From: Bacteroidota bacterium
Lineage (GTDB): Bacteria > Bacteroidota > Bacteroidia > Cytophagales > Cyclobacteriaceae
Assembly (NCBI GenBank): GCA_023431285.1
Contig: JAEYXN010000178.1
Coordinates: 1-17,159, forward strand
DNA: 17,159 nucleotides
Direction: 5' to 3'
Shown here: piece after piece, positions 1-7,892 of the stretch
Layout of the letters: each line of letters starts with the position of its first letter
Numbering within the stretch: position 1 is the first letter of the stretch
Position numbers and translations under genes: made by a program
Notes under the pieces: generated by a model
What the model saw: the letters and a program-made list of their open reading frames with translations, nothing else
What the model was told of the DNA's origin: nothing
The model's database searches: none

Positions 1-1636
1 CATAGCGGAATATGGATACACGCGAAACCTCCAGATGTTCTGCAACCTCTGTCGATATTTTTTCCAGAGATGGCAACCACTTACCGTCAAGAAGGATCTT
101 CGATTTGGAGAGGTCTATCACGATCTGACGGCCTCTGTTATTAAATTCATTCCTTCTCTTCTCCGCATCAAGCATCACTTCGATGTGCTTCTCCTTGCGC
201 CTCATTTCTTCCTGCGTTGCCTCCAGCTCTTCCATATTCTGACGCATCTCTTCCTCCTGAGCACGCATCTCTTCAGCTTGTTGCTGAGTCCGTTCGAGAA
301 GCATCCTGGTGCTTTCGTTCGTTCTTACGGTAGATATGGTGGAAGCAATTGTTTCCGCCAGTTTTTCCACAAGTTCAATCTGGTATTCTTCGAACTGCCC
401 GAATGTGGCAAGCTCAAGAACGCCGTAGATCGTCTCATTCACTTTCAATGGCACTATCAAAAGCGCATTTGGATTCGAGCCTCCCAAACCAGACGTAATG
501 GAAATGTACTCCTGAGGAACTTCTTTGAGGTATATGCGCTGCCCCTCAAGATAACATTGCCCGACGAGGCCTTCCCCTGGGGCGACTCTCTTATTCAGAA
601 ACTTCTTCCGCTCAAATGCATAACACGATACCAGCTCAAGTGTCTTATCACTTTCGTTTTCATCATTCAAAAGGAATAATCCTCCCTGATTGCTCCGGGT
701 ATACTTGACGACAAAACGGATAATACCATCGTAAAGATCAGTTATAGACGTATTGTGCGACCTGAGAATCTCTCCGATCTGCGCAAGACCTGATGTACTC
801 CAGTTGCGCTTACGATCATTGTCAGCATTCTCGCGCAGCTTGTCCCTCATCGTGACAAGTGTTTTTGTCAATGTATCTTCTCCTTCCAGACTAAGATCTA
901 CAGAGAAATTCCCCGCTGAAATAGCTTCTATAAAAGACGACAACGACGCAACCGAACTTTGTTGGTTCGTCATTCGCTTCGTGTTCTCCGTCACAACTTC
1001 ATCACTCTTTTGCTTCTGTCTATAGAGCACAAAAGATACGCCCACGAATGTGACAAGAAGAGATGCGACCATCAACCATGACAAGAATTGAGCGGATTGC
1101 CTCTTCGATGCTGAAAGGTCATTGACCCTGGCGACAAGCCTTCCCAGAGAAGAATCCACTTCTGTGAATTGATTATCAATTCTCTTATCGTTGAAAAGAC
1201 CAGCGGTAGAGATCACTCCGGTTGAATCAGGCACAAGAGACGCGAGAACTTTATTCTTTTCTTCTGAAATGAAAGCAAGCTTTTCCAATCCGATGATGGT
1301 CTCTTTTATCAGAGCACGGGTCTCTTCATCTTCGAGATTGAACGTTCCCATGTCATTGGACTTCCTGTCATACGCTGTTTGAAGAAGACCCGCTGATGAC
1401 GAAAGACGTGCTACAACATCATTGCTGAAATTTACAGACTTATCTCCGGCAGCAATTTGCTTCATCGACAGTTGCGTCCGTATGAGCCGGCCACGTACCT
1501 CTTCCGCAACGCTGTGGTACGGTCTGGTTTCCTCAAGAGAATTGAATGTTTTGCGCTGAACATACCCTGCGAAAATCGTGAGTACCACGCCTGCGATAAG
1601 TGACAGCAAGGCAATCTGAATGGCGCGCTTTTTCAT
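1..1636 (-). CDS. Membrane-anchored GAF-domain sensor protein, partial (C-terminus beyond window)
   Basis: The frame is open from an ATG at 1636 to the window edge, giving 545 residues. Residues 5-24 form a first membrane segment, 25-185 an extracytoplasmic region, and 186-205 a second membrane segment. A HAMP-like linker follows (about 206-270, containing AISAGNFSVDL). Residues about 288-435 are a GAF domain, with the typical PGEGLVGQCYLEGQ stretch at 353-366. Residues about 440-490 are a highly charged Glu/Gln/Met coiled coil (AEEMRAQEEEMRQNMEELEA), of a kind common in Bacteroidota sensor proteins. The visible end (LEVSRVSIFRY, 535-545) reads like the start of a second GAF domain. The output domain is cut off, so it could be a histidine kinase, a SpoIIE-type phosphatase or an MCP-like protein. 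The N-terminal TM-loop-TM layout resembles chemoreceptor-type four-helix-bundle sensors. Ligand unknown. Confidence 0.85.
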   Translation of the reverse strand, partial: MKKRAIQIALLSLIAGVVLTIFAGYVQRKTFNSLEETRPYHSVAEEVRGRLIRTQLSMKQIAAGDKSVNFSNDVVARLSSSAGLLQTAYDRKSNDMGTFNLEDEETRALIKETIIGLEKLAFISEEKNKVLASLVPDSTGVISTAGLFNDKRIDNQFTEVDSSLGRLVARVNDLSASKRQSAQFLSWLMVASLLVTFVGVSFVLYRQKQKSDEVVTENTKRMTNQQSSVASLSSFIEAISAGNFSVDLSLEGEDTLTKTLVTMRDKLRENADNDRKRNWSTSGLAQIGEILRSHNTSITDLYDGIIRFVVKYTRSNQGGLFLLNDENESDKTLELVSCYAFERKKFLNKRVAPGEGLVGQCYLEGQRIYLKEVPQEYISITSGLGGSNPNALLIVPLKVNETIYGVLELATFGQFEEYQIELVEKLAETIASTISTVRTNESTRMLLERTQQQAEEMRAQEEEMRQNMEELEATQEEMRRKEKHIEVMLDAEKRRNEFNNRGRQIVIDLSKSKILLDGKWLPSLEKISTEVAEHLEVSRVSIFRY

Positions 1637-1828
1637 GTGTTGTAGGTTGGGTGTCGGTCTGACGGATTAATTTGAAAAGTTAAGCATATTGGAAAATATA
1701 AAGAAACGCTATAATACACCGAAACCATACACAAGTAGAAAAACCATCAGCCATAGGATCATTATGGCAGGCAGAGATTGCGATGCATCGGTGACATATC
1801 GAAACAACTCCTTACACGAAGGGAAGAA

Positions 1829-1857
1829 AGAAGAAAAAGATAACCCTACGAAAGGGT
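1829..1857 (-). terminator. Possible intrinsic terminator of hemL
   Basis: On the minus strand ACCCT (1857-1853) pairs with AGGGT (1847-1843) around a 5-nt loop. A U-rich run (TATCTTTTTCTT) follows. The hairpin overlaps the hemL stop codon. The stem is only 5 bp, so this is a modest call. The rest of the gap up to the sensor start (1637-1842) shows no gene and no convincing promoter box. Confidence 0.4.
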
Positions 1858-3150
1858 ATCGACAGCGTTTTGATTTGCTTCGAGAATCCGGTCCGCAATC
1901 TCACGGGTGATCGACTGAGAAATAAACATCGCTTCAAATTGTGATGGCGCGAGATAGATTCCCTGTGATAACATCGTCTGGAAATACTTTCCAAAAAGAA
2001 CAGTGTCTGACACCTTTGCAGAGTTAAAATCAGTGACAGGCTGCGTATTGAAAAATAGCGTGAACATTGACCCGATCTGATTCACCACATAAGGCTTTCC
2101 TGCAGCTGCCCAGGCATTAGCCAGTCCGTTGGCGATGTATGATGTGATCTCCGAAAGGTGTGTATAAACAGAAGGGTTCTCTTTCAAATGTGTCAGCATA
2201 GCCATTCCGGCTGCCATCGCAAGTGGATTGCCGGAAAGCGTTCCGGCCTGATATACTGGTCCCGCCGGCGACACAAAATCCATGATCTCCTTACGTCCCC
2301 CGTAGGCGCCTACAGGAAGCCCACCGCCAATGATCTTTCCAAGGGTAGTAAGATCCGGCTCAATACCGAAAAGCTCCTGAGCGCCGCCCTGTGAAAACCG
2401 GAAGCCCGTCATTACTTCATCGAATATGAAAACCACTCCATGCTGCGTGCATATCTTACGCAAACCCTCCAGATACCCTGGTAAAGGAAGCACTGTTCCC
2501 ATGTTCCCTACCACCGGTTCAAGGATCAGGGCCGCCACCTGATCCTTATTCGTTTGAATAGCCTCCTCCACCGCTTCCAGTGAATTGAAAGGAACAATGA
2601 CAGTATCCTGCGCCGTTCCCCGGGTAACGCCCGGACTATCCGGCGTCCCCATCGTTAACGCACCACTACCAGCCGCAATCAGGAAGGAATCACCATGACC
2701 ATGATAACATCCCTCCATCTTGATGATCTTCTCTCTTCCGGTAAACCCTCTGGCTACACGAATAGCAGACATCGTAGCTTCTGTTCCTGAATTCACCATC
2801 CGCACGCGATCCATCGATGGAACCATCGAGCAGATGAGCTCCGCCATTTCAACTTCGCGCGAAGTGGGCGCCCCGAACGAAGGGGAATCAACCAATGCTT
2901 TCTTCACTGCCTCTTCCACAAGAGGATGCGCGTGCCCCAGAATCATCGGCCCCCACGAGTTTATCAGGTCGACGTATTCATTTCCGTCTTCGTCATATAG
3001 AAACGCACCTTTCGCCCTCTTCATAAAAAGCGGGTTACCCCCTACCGCACGAAACGCACGCACCGGAGAGTTAACTCCACCTGGAATATACTTTTTGGCA
3101 CGCTCAAACAGAGCCGCGCTCTTCTGGGTTGTAACATTTCTTGATGACAT
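1846..3150 (-). CDS. hemL: Glutamate-1-semialdehyde 2,1-aminomutase
   Basis: This PLP enzyme converts glutamate-1-semialdehyde to 5-aminolevulinate, the last step of the C5 route to tetrapyrroles, in the cytoplasm. The 434 residues match the family's usual length. Visible hallmarks of class-III aminotransferase-fold enzymes are NSGTEA at 120-125 (PLP phosphate binding), CYHGHGD at 148-154, DEVMTGFR at 244-251, and the PLP-binding lysine K272 in TTLGKIIGGGLPVGAYGG. The N-terminal IPGGVNSPVRAF stretch is typical of HemL rather than of other aminotransferases. The ATG at 3150 lies 19 bases after the stop of the upstream binding-fold gene, with no clear Shine-Dalgarno sequence, which suggests co-transcription with it. 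Confidence 0.97.
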   Translation of the reverse strand: MSSRNVTTQKSAALFERAKKYIPGGVNSPVRAFRAVGGNPLFMKRAKGAFLYDEDGNEYVDLINSWGPMILGHAHPLVEEAVKKALVDSPSFGAPTSREVEMAELICSMVPSMDRVRMVNSGTEATMSAIRVARGFTGREKIIKMEGCYHGHGDSFLIAAGSGALTMGTPDSPGVTRGTAQDTVIVPFNSLEAVEEAIQTNKDQVAALILEPVVGNMGTVLPLPGYLEGLRKICTQHGVVFIFDEVMTGFRFSQGGAQELFGIEPDLTTLGKIIGGGLPVGAYGGRKEIMDFVSPAGPVYQAGTLSGNPLAMAAGMAMLTHLKENPSVYTHLSEITSYIANGLANAWAAAGKPYVVNQIGSMFTLFFNTQPVTDFNSAKVSDTVLFGKYFQTMLSQGIYLAPSQFEAMFISQSITREIADRILEANQNAVDTLS

Positions 3151-3169
3151 ACTGCGGGAGTTTCGCGAA

Positions 3170-4885
3170 TCAATTCTGAATGGCCTTCAGCTTGTCCTTG
3201 TCGTAGCGGATGAACGGCACAAACTGATTGCTTCTGGTGAACTGGAAGTTATATCCTTCATACAAATAACCAGGGAAGAATCCTTTCTTGTTGAGGCCCT
3301 CCTGGAAATAGACGCCGTGATCACGCAACTGGTAACCGGCGAATAACATCAGCTCGTACCCCATTTTTGCCTGAGCAGATGGAACACGGCCATGCACCCG
3401 GATATACTTCTTCACAAAAGAAGCGAGCTCCGGATCATCCTGCGCGATGAATGTAGGGGCAGCCAACGCAACGTTAAGCGTCTGATATTTCTCAAAATCA
3501 AGAGCATTATTCTCAAGCCAGTTTTCCTGCCCGAGCACAAGGATGTTGTCTCCACGGGTTTCAACACCACTGACCACCTTGACATACAAAAGCGGATCAT
3601 CTGAGGCTACGAAGATACTTCCAATGCTATCCTTCTTCAGTGTGAACTGCCTGGGGTATTTGAAATCATCAAACTCGGTAGGCGTCGCGAGGATCGTCAG
3701 GATATCTTTCACAGCGTCTTTCTGAATCTTCTTCATGTCCGCAATGGCGAGCCCTTTCTCCCTCGCGGTATGCGCAAAGTTGGCTGCAAGCACAGAGTCA
3801 CGACGTGAAGGCCCGTAGAACACCAGACAAACCTTCTTCCGTGAATGCGTTGCCAGGAACTCTCCCGACTTCATTCCAATCGTCTCCAACGTAGGCTGGA
3901 ACAAAAAGCTATGGGGATTATTCGCGATCAGTTCACTGTTATTCATGAACGGATTGATCACGTTCACTCTGTTAGCCGCTGCAAACTCAAGGAGCGGTCT
4001 CGCCTCCTCCTGGAAGAATGGCCCCACAACAAGGTCAGTGTTTCTGAGCTCTTCTGTATTCAGAATGTTTTTGATTTTATTGCCATCACGTTCTGTATCG
4101 TAAGCACGAAGACTGATGTTCACCTTTTGCTTTGAAAGGGTATCGACAGCCAGTTTCATTCCTTCATAGAAGTCGAGAACAAACTGGTTTCTCTTCCTTG
4201 ATGTAGTTGGTTCAAGAGTATTAACCATGAACGGCATCACGACAGATACAGAATAACGGTCTTTCGTAAAGGTCTTGGGAGCCTCAGGAATAAACTCTGA
4301 TCGTTTCAGATTATGACTCTGTATCAGCGATTCGAGCATGGTCTTGTTCGCAGGATCCGCAATGTTTGCAGAAAGTAACTTCGCCAGCTGGCGGATCACC
4401 GCCTCATCCCTGGGATACTCTTCACGCATCATCTTCATCGTCTCGACGTCATTGATGTTTTTCAGCGATGTAGCTTTTAATGCCTGGATATCACGATCCA
4501 TCTTTTTATCATGGATCGATGACAATACTTTCATCCCCTGAAAGTAGTCGCGGTTATCCATGTGGAGTTTGGCAAGCCAGAAGTTCACCTCGTCCATTTT
4601 GTCCCATTTAGGATAAGAGGTCTTTATGTGGTTAAGCTGGTCTTTCGCAACAGCTTTGTATCCCTGATGATACGCCGCTACCGCATAGTAGAATGATGCA
4701 TATTCAACGAAAGGATTCTTCACATCGTAGGCAAGCATCGGCTTGAATGTCTCCATGGCAAGGTTATACTTGCCCTCGCGGAAGAACTGCTTGCCGTTGA
4801 AGTACTGCTTGTTATAATCAATCTGTGCATCCAGGTAAAACCCGGACAGAGAAAGGAGTAAAATGAAAAATAGTCTTCTGATCAT
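3170..4885 (-). CDS. Exported TPR plus periplasmic-binding-fold (type 1) protein
   Basis: The protein has 571 residues. A signal peptide (MIRRLFFILLLSLSGFYLDA, likely cleaved before Q21) sends it to the periplasm. Residues about 22-200 are helical with TPR-like spacing (GKQFFREGKYNLAMETFKPML; FYYAVAAYHQGYKAVAKDQL). Residues about 210-560 look like a Leu/Ile/Val-binding (type 1 periplasmic binding) fold, with SVSVVMPFM, FYEGMKLAVDTL, DLVVGPFFQEEARPLLEFAA and NVINPFMNN, an order typical of such folds. No ABC permease or ATPase lies nearby, so uptake is not indicated. The layout resembles the E. coli penicillin-binding-protein activator LpoA (TPR then binding fold). In other Bacteroidota, as I recall, LysM-containing binding-fold proteins sit next to guaA. 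A cell-envelope role is therefore an inference; function is not established. It lies 58 bases after guaA and 19 before hemL. Confidence 0.85.
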   Translation of the reverse strand: MIRRLFFILLLSLSGFYLDAQIDYNKQYFNGKQFFREGKYNLAMETFKPMLAYDVKNPFVEYASFYYAVAAYHQGYKAVAKDQLNHIKTSYPKWDKMDEVNFWLAKLHMDNRDYFQGMKVLSSIHDKKMDRDIQALKATSLKNINDVETMKMMREEYPRDEAVIRQLAKLLSANIADPANKTMLESLIQSHNLKRSEFIPEAPKTFTKDRYSVSVVMPFMVNTLEPTTSRKRNQFVLDFYEGMKLAVDTLSKQKVNISLRAYDTERDGNKIKNILNTEELRNTDLVVGPFFQEEARPLLEFAAANRVNVINPFMNNSELIANNPHSFLFQPTLETIGMKSGEFLATHSRKKVCLVFYGPSRRDSVLAANFAHTAREKGLAIADMKKIQKDAVKDILTILATPTEFDDFKYPRQFTLKKDSIGSIFVASDDPLLYVKVVSGVETRGDNILVLGQENWLENNALDFEKYQTLNVALAAPTFIAQDDPELASFVKKYIRVHGRVPSAQAKMGYELMLFAGYQLRDHGVYFQEGLNKKGFFPGYLYEGYNFQFTRSNQFVPFIRYDKDKLKAIQN

Positions 4886-4924
4886 ATCTCGGATTCACAC
4901 ATTTTCAGAAACAAAGAGCAAACC

Positions 4925-4950
4925 AAAAAAACGGAGGAGCGAACTACTCC
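4925..4950 (-). terminator. Possible weak terminator at the end of guaA
   Basis: On the minus strand GGAG (4950-4947) can pair with CTCC (4939-4936) around the stop codon. A short TCCG spacer and seven consecutive T residues (4931-4925) follow. The 4-bp stem is weak, so termination is probably partial at best, allowing read-through into the binding-fold gene. Confidence 0.3.
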
Positions 4951-6470
4951 CATTCTATAGTGGCCGGTGGCTTCGAGCTGATGTCGTACACTACCCTGTT
5001 GACACCCTTCACCTTGTTGATAATATCACTTGAAACGTTAGCAAGGAATTCATAAGGAAGGTGTGCCCAGTCGGCAGTCATCCCATCTGTACTGGTTACG
5101 GCACGGAGGCTTACCACTCGCTCATAAGTCCTTTCATCCCCCATCACACCCACAGACTGAACTGGTAACAACATCGCACCAGCCTGCCAGACTTTCTCAT
5201 AAAGCCCTTGTTCTTTCAGCGCACTGATGAAGATATGGTCGACTTCCTGCAAAGTGCTGACTTTTTCTGCGGTGATGTCTCCAAGAATCCTGATGCCCAG
5301 ACCAGGACCAGGGAAAGGATGACGACCCAGAATCGATGGATCTATGCCCAGCGTTTTTCCAACAACCCTCACTTCATCCTTGAATAGTGTATTCAACGGT
5401 TCCACTACCCGCAGCTTCATCTTGTCAGGAAGTCCACCTACGTTGTGGTGCGACTTGATGGTAGCAGAAGGTCCCTTAACCGAAACTGATTCAATCACAT
5501 CGGGATAGATTGTTCCTTGACCAAGCCATTTAACATCGCTGATGCAGTGGGCCTCCTCGTCGAAAACCTCAATGAAGGTGCGCCCGATTGCCTTGCGTTT
5601 AGCTTCAGGTTCTGTGAGTCCGCGAAGTGCGTTGTAGAACTTGTCACGGGAATCAACACCTTTTATGTTCAGACCCATGTGCTCATAGGAATCCAGCACC
5701 TGCTGGAATTCATTCTTCCGAAGCAACCCGTTATCAACGAAAATGCAATGGAGATTCTTGCCGATGGCTTTATGGATCAATATTGCGGCGACTGTCGAAT
5801 CAACTCCACCGGACAGTGCCATCACTACCTGGTCATTGCCAAGTTTCTGTTTCAGATCGGCGATGGTTGATTCTACAAACTGGTCGGGAGTCCAATCCTG
5901 ATGACAGCCGCAGATATGCACTACAAAATTCCGGAGAAGGTTCTTTCCTTCAGTAGTATGCGTTACTTCAGGGTGGAACTGAATCCCCCAAACGTCAGCG
6001 TTCCTGACCTTATACGCTGCCACGGCCACTGATGGCGTGGCTGCAATGATTTCGAAACTTGAAGGAACAGATGCGATCGTGTCGGCATGCGACATCCAAA
6101 CCTGAGAGTCCAGAGAGATTTCCTTCAAAAGCGGGTTGTGGTGATCGACGGTGGACAACCTTGCCCGCCCGTACTCGCGGATCGTAGAAGGCAGAACTTC
6201 GCCTCCGTTTTGATGCGCAATCATCTGCGCCCCGTAGCAGACACCTAATACCGGAACCGCTCCAAACGATTTAACGTCGATCATCGGAGATCCCTCATCA
6301 CGAACCGAACAGGGACTACCTGAGAGGATCACCCCCTTAACATCAGAAGTAATGGCCGGAATCTTGTTAAACGGATGGATTTCACAATAAACGTTCAGCT
6401 CGCGGACCCGTCTTGCAATCAATTGAGTGTACTGGGACCCGAAATCGAGGATCAAAATCTGCTGCGACAT
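4944..6470 (-). CDS. guaA: GMP synthase (glutamine-hydrolysing)
   Basis: This enzyme converts XMP, glutamine and ATP to GMP in the last step of de novo guanine nucleotide synthesis. All 508 residues are present. The N-terminal class-I glutamine amidotransferase domain has its nucleophile C78 in GVCYGAQ and the H166/E168 pair in FHPEVTH. The ATP-pyrophosphatase domain begins with the SGGVDS P-loop at 220-225. The C-terminal dimerisation domain carries HPFPGPGLGIRI and ends PATIEWE, both family hallmarks. The ATG at 6470 gives the expected N-terminus (ILILDFGSQYTQLIARR). A TAnnTTTG box lies six bases upstream of this ATG, and no Shine-Dalgarno sequence is visible. Confidence 0.98.
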   Translation of the reverse strand: MSQQILILDFGSQYTQLIARRVRELNVYCEIHPFNKIPAITSDVKGVILSGSPCSVRDEGSPMIDVKSFGAVPVLGVCYGAQMIAHQNGGEVLPSTIREYGRARLSTVDHHNPLLKEISLDSQVWMSHADTIASVPSSFEIIAATPSVAVAAYKVRNADVWGIQFHPEVTHTTEGKNLLRNFVVHICGCHQDWTPDQFVESTIADLKQKLGNDQVVMALSGGVDSTVAAILIHKAIGKNLHCIFVDNGLLRKNEFQQVLDSYEHMGLNIKGVDSRDKFYNALRGLTEPEAKRKAIGRTFIEVFDEEAHCISDVKWLGQGTIYPDVIESVSVKGPSATIKSHHNVGGLPDKMKLRVVEPLNTLFKDEVRVVGKTLGIDPSILGRHPFPGPGLGIRILGDITAEKVSTLQEVDHIFISALKEQGLYEKVWQAGAMLLPVQSVGVMGDERTYERVVSLRAVTSTDGMTADWAHLPYEFLANVSSDIINKVKGVNRVVYDISSKPPATIEWE

Positions 6471-6475
6471 GGGTG

Positions 6476-6483
6476 CAAAGATA
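6476..6483 (-). promoter_or_regulatory. Bacteroidota-type -7 promoter box of guaA
   Basis: On the minus strand the sequence is TATCTTTG, an exact match to the Bacteroidota -7 consensus TAnnTTTG. Only GCACCC separates it from the guaA ATG. Transcription would be expected to start at or within a few bases of the start codon, giving a leaderless or nearly leaderless mRNA. A good TTTG-type -33 box at the usual spacing is not obvious; a TTTG lies closer, 13 bases upstream. Confidence 0.6.
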
Positions 6484-6542
6484 ACAGCAGAAATGACAAA
6501 CGCTATGGGAATATAAGGGCAGGAAAACGCCCGAAAACGTCG

Positions 6543-7154
6543 CTAATCGCGTCCCATGATCACAATACCGACCTTAAATCCGTACGATGAAAACCCTGAA
6601 TAGTCATAGGTCTCCATTTTCACGGTGGAATAGTCGAAATGCGCCGCCGCGATAGCGCCCAAGGAGCGATACTTTCCGAATTTAACCAGCACGCCCGCTT
6701 CCGGCCGTACCAGTAAACCCCACGCGCTTTCCGAATCCTCGTAGATATTATAAAACAATGAATACCGGTTATAGTTGGCCCCGATCCCCAAACCATAATA
6801 AGGAAAAACAATGTCGCTCCCGATGGGTTGATAATACTGGGCGCTGATCACACCCCCGTACTGATAGATGTATTTATAATAATCTGTGGTGATCGCACCA
6901 TTCTCCTGCTGGAAAGTCTGGGTAGGTTCGTACTGATCATACGTAGTCCAGTTCAGGTCGATGCCAACAGAGAACTGATTATCACGCACAAAAAACCTGA
7001 AACCAGCCACTCCTCCATGCGGTGACGAAGAATCCAGCCAGTCTTTATTCGAGAGAGGAAAATTATTATCCCAGGCGAGGTAAGCATAATTTGTTTGAGC
7101 ATTCGCCAACCACGGCGCAAGGAATATCAACGAAAGGATCAATAACTTCTTCAT
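6543..7154 (-). CDS. Small outer-membrane beta-barrel-like protein
   Basis: The protein has 203 residues, with a clear signal peptide (MKKLLILSLIFLAPWLANA, cleavage before Q20). The mature part is rich in aromatic and glycine residues in alternating strands (GGVAGFRFFVRDNQFSVGIDLNW; FPYYGLGIGANYNRYSLFYNI; AGVLVKFGKYRSLGAIAAAHFDY; GFKVGIVIM). This is the pattern of an eight-stranded OmpA/OmpW-like barrel in the outer membrane. The last residues (VIMGRD) do not end in the canonical aromatic residue. Its ATG lies five bases after the stop of the DUF4136 lipoprotein gene, implying translational coupling and possibly a shared envelope role. No specific family assigned. Confidence 0.75.
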   Translation of the reverse strand: MKKLLILSLIFLAPWLANAQTNYAYLAWDNNFPLSNKDWLDSSSPHGGVAGFRFFVRDNQFSVGIDLNWTTYDQYEPTQTFQQENGAITTDYYKYIYQYGGVISAQYYQPIGSDIVFPYYGLGIGANYNRYSLFYNIYEDSESAWGLLVRPEAGVLVKFGKYRSLGAIAAAHFDYSTVKMETYDYSGFSSYGFKVGIVIMGRD

Positions 7155-7159
7155 AACTT

Positions 7160-7777
7160 CTAGTTGGTTTGACGAACATAGGGCGATTGAACAAATGCCT
7201 GATCAATACCCTCTTCTGTTTGTCTCAGACGATTCACTGTGCTTACAAGGTCACCGAGGTAGGCAGCCCATACCACCTTCACCTGATTGTTCGCATTCCT
7301 GTTCTTCAGATCAACAAGTTGTAATACCAGTGTCCCCGTATTCTCCGCGTAAGTCTGAATATAGGGGTAGTAATAGTAGGAGCTGTACCCGTAGTAATAT
7401 GGATAATAATAACCCGGGTCGATCACCCGCTGAAACAGATTCAGGTTATTCACAATCATCACATTCACTCCAAGGTCAGGTTGATCTTTGATGTCCACCT
7501 GAGTGAACCCCCTGCCGTTCATATTGTCTTTTATCCGTGAGATGATTGGTCGGACAAGCTCGCTATTCTGATGAGTGAGAATGGTATCCCTGGTTTGATT
7601 GGATGCAAATCCAATTGTGTCTGTGCTGATCGAATAAGTCGAGAAGGATCCAAAATCAGTAGCCGGATCGAAGTTGGTGGAGACGACCAGTTCGTCATGC
7701 AGTTTATAGGGATCGGGCTCCGGATCACACGCAAACATCGCCGGGAGCAGCAGCCCGATGAACAGATATTTCTTCAT
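7160..7777 (-). CDS. DUF4136-family lipoprotein
   Basis: I start this gene at the ATG at 7777, giving 205 residues. It then begins with a lipoprotein signal (MKKYLFIGLLLPAMFAC, cysteine 17 as the lipidation site). A longer open frame back to 7924 would bury this signal and run into menA. FDPATDFGSFSTYSI after the signal and GTLVLQLVDLKNRNANNQVKVVWAAY near the C-terminus match what I know of DUF4136 proteins, envelope lipoproteins of unknown function. A tyrosine-rich loop (YYYPYYYGYSSYYYYPY, roughly residues 123-139) is notable. The gene is tightly coupled to the barrel protein downstream (5-base gap). Confidence 0.8.
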   Translation of the reverse strand: MKKYLFIGLLLPAMFACDPEPDPYKLHDELVVSTNFDPATDFGSFSTYSISTDTIGFASNQTRDTILTHQNSELVRPIISRIKDNMNGRGFTQVDIKDQPDLGVNVMIVNNLNLFQRVIDPGYYYPYYYGYSSYYYYPYIQTYAENTGTLVLQLVDLKNRNANNQVKVVWAAYLGDLVSTVNRLRQTEEGIDQAFVQSPYVRQTN

Positions 7778-7816
7778 ACATTCCATTGGTTCTCTGATAG
7801 ATCGAATAAAATCAAA

Positions 7817-7843
7817 TGCCATTTTATAACGATAACAATGGCA
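7817..7843. repeat. Perfect-arm hairpin between menA and the DUF4136 gene
   Basis: TGCCATT (7817-7823) and AATGGCA (7837-7843) are perfect inverted repeats. Inside them TTAT (7824-7827) pairs with ATAA (7832-7835) around an AACG loop, leaving one unpaired C at 7836. The stem is 11 bp. In the minus direction it lies 49 bases after the menA stop and is followed by a T-rich stretch (TTTGATTTTATT). It could be a menA terminator or an operator for the lipoprotein gene 39 bases further on. Confidence 0.6.
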
Positions 7844-7892
7844 GGGGAAGTATGTACCCTCAATTATTGGACACGTTGCAGAGAAAAATGGT

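Noticed and set aside
35..679. 214-codon plus-strand open frame
   Set aside because: The opposite strand encodes a clear GAF domain and coiled coil without interruption; the plus frame has no recognisable features.
1674..1720. Promoter for the GAF sensor (minus-strand TATATTTT)
   Set aside because: It lacks the final G of TAnnTTTG and has no clear -33 partner in an AT-rich stretch, so I do not call it.
2720..3346. 208-codon plus-strand open frame
   Set aside because: It lies opposite hemL and the end of the binding-fold gene, both of which have strong family motifs; it looks like an antisense shadow.
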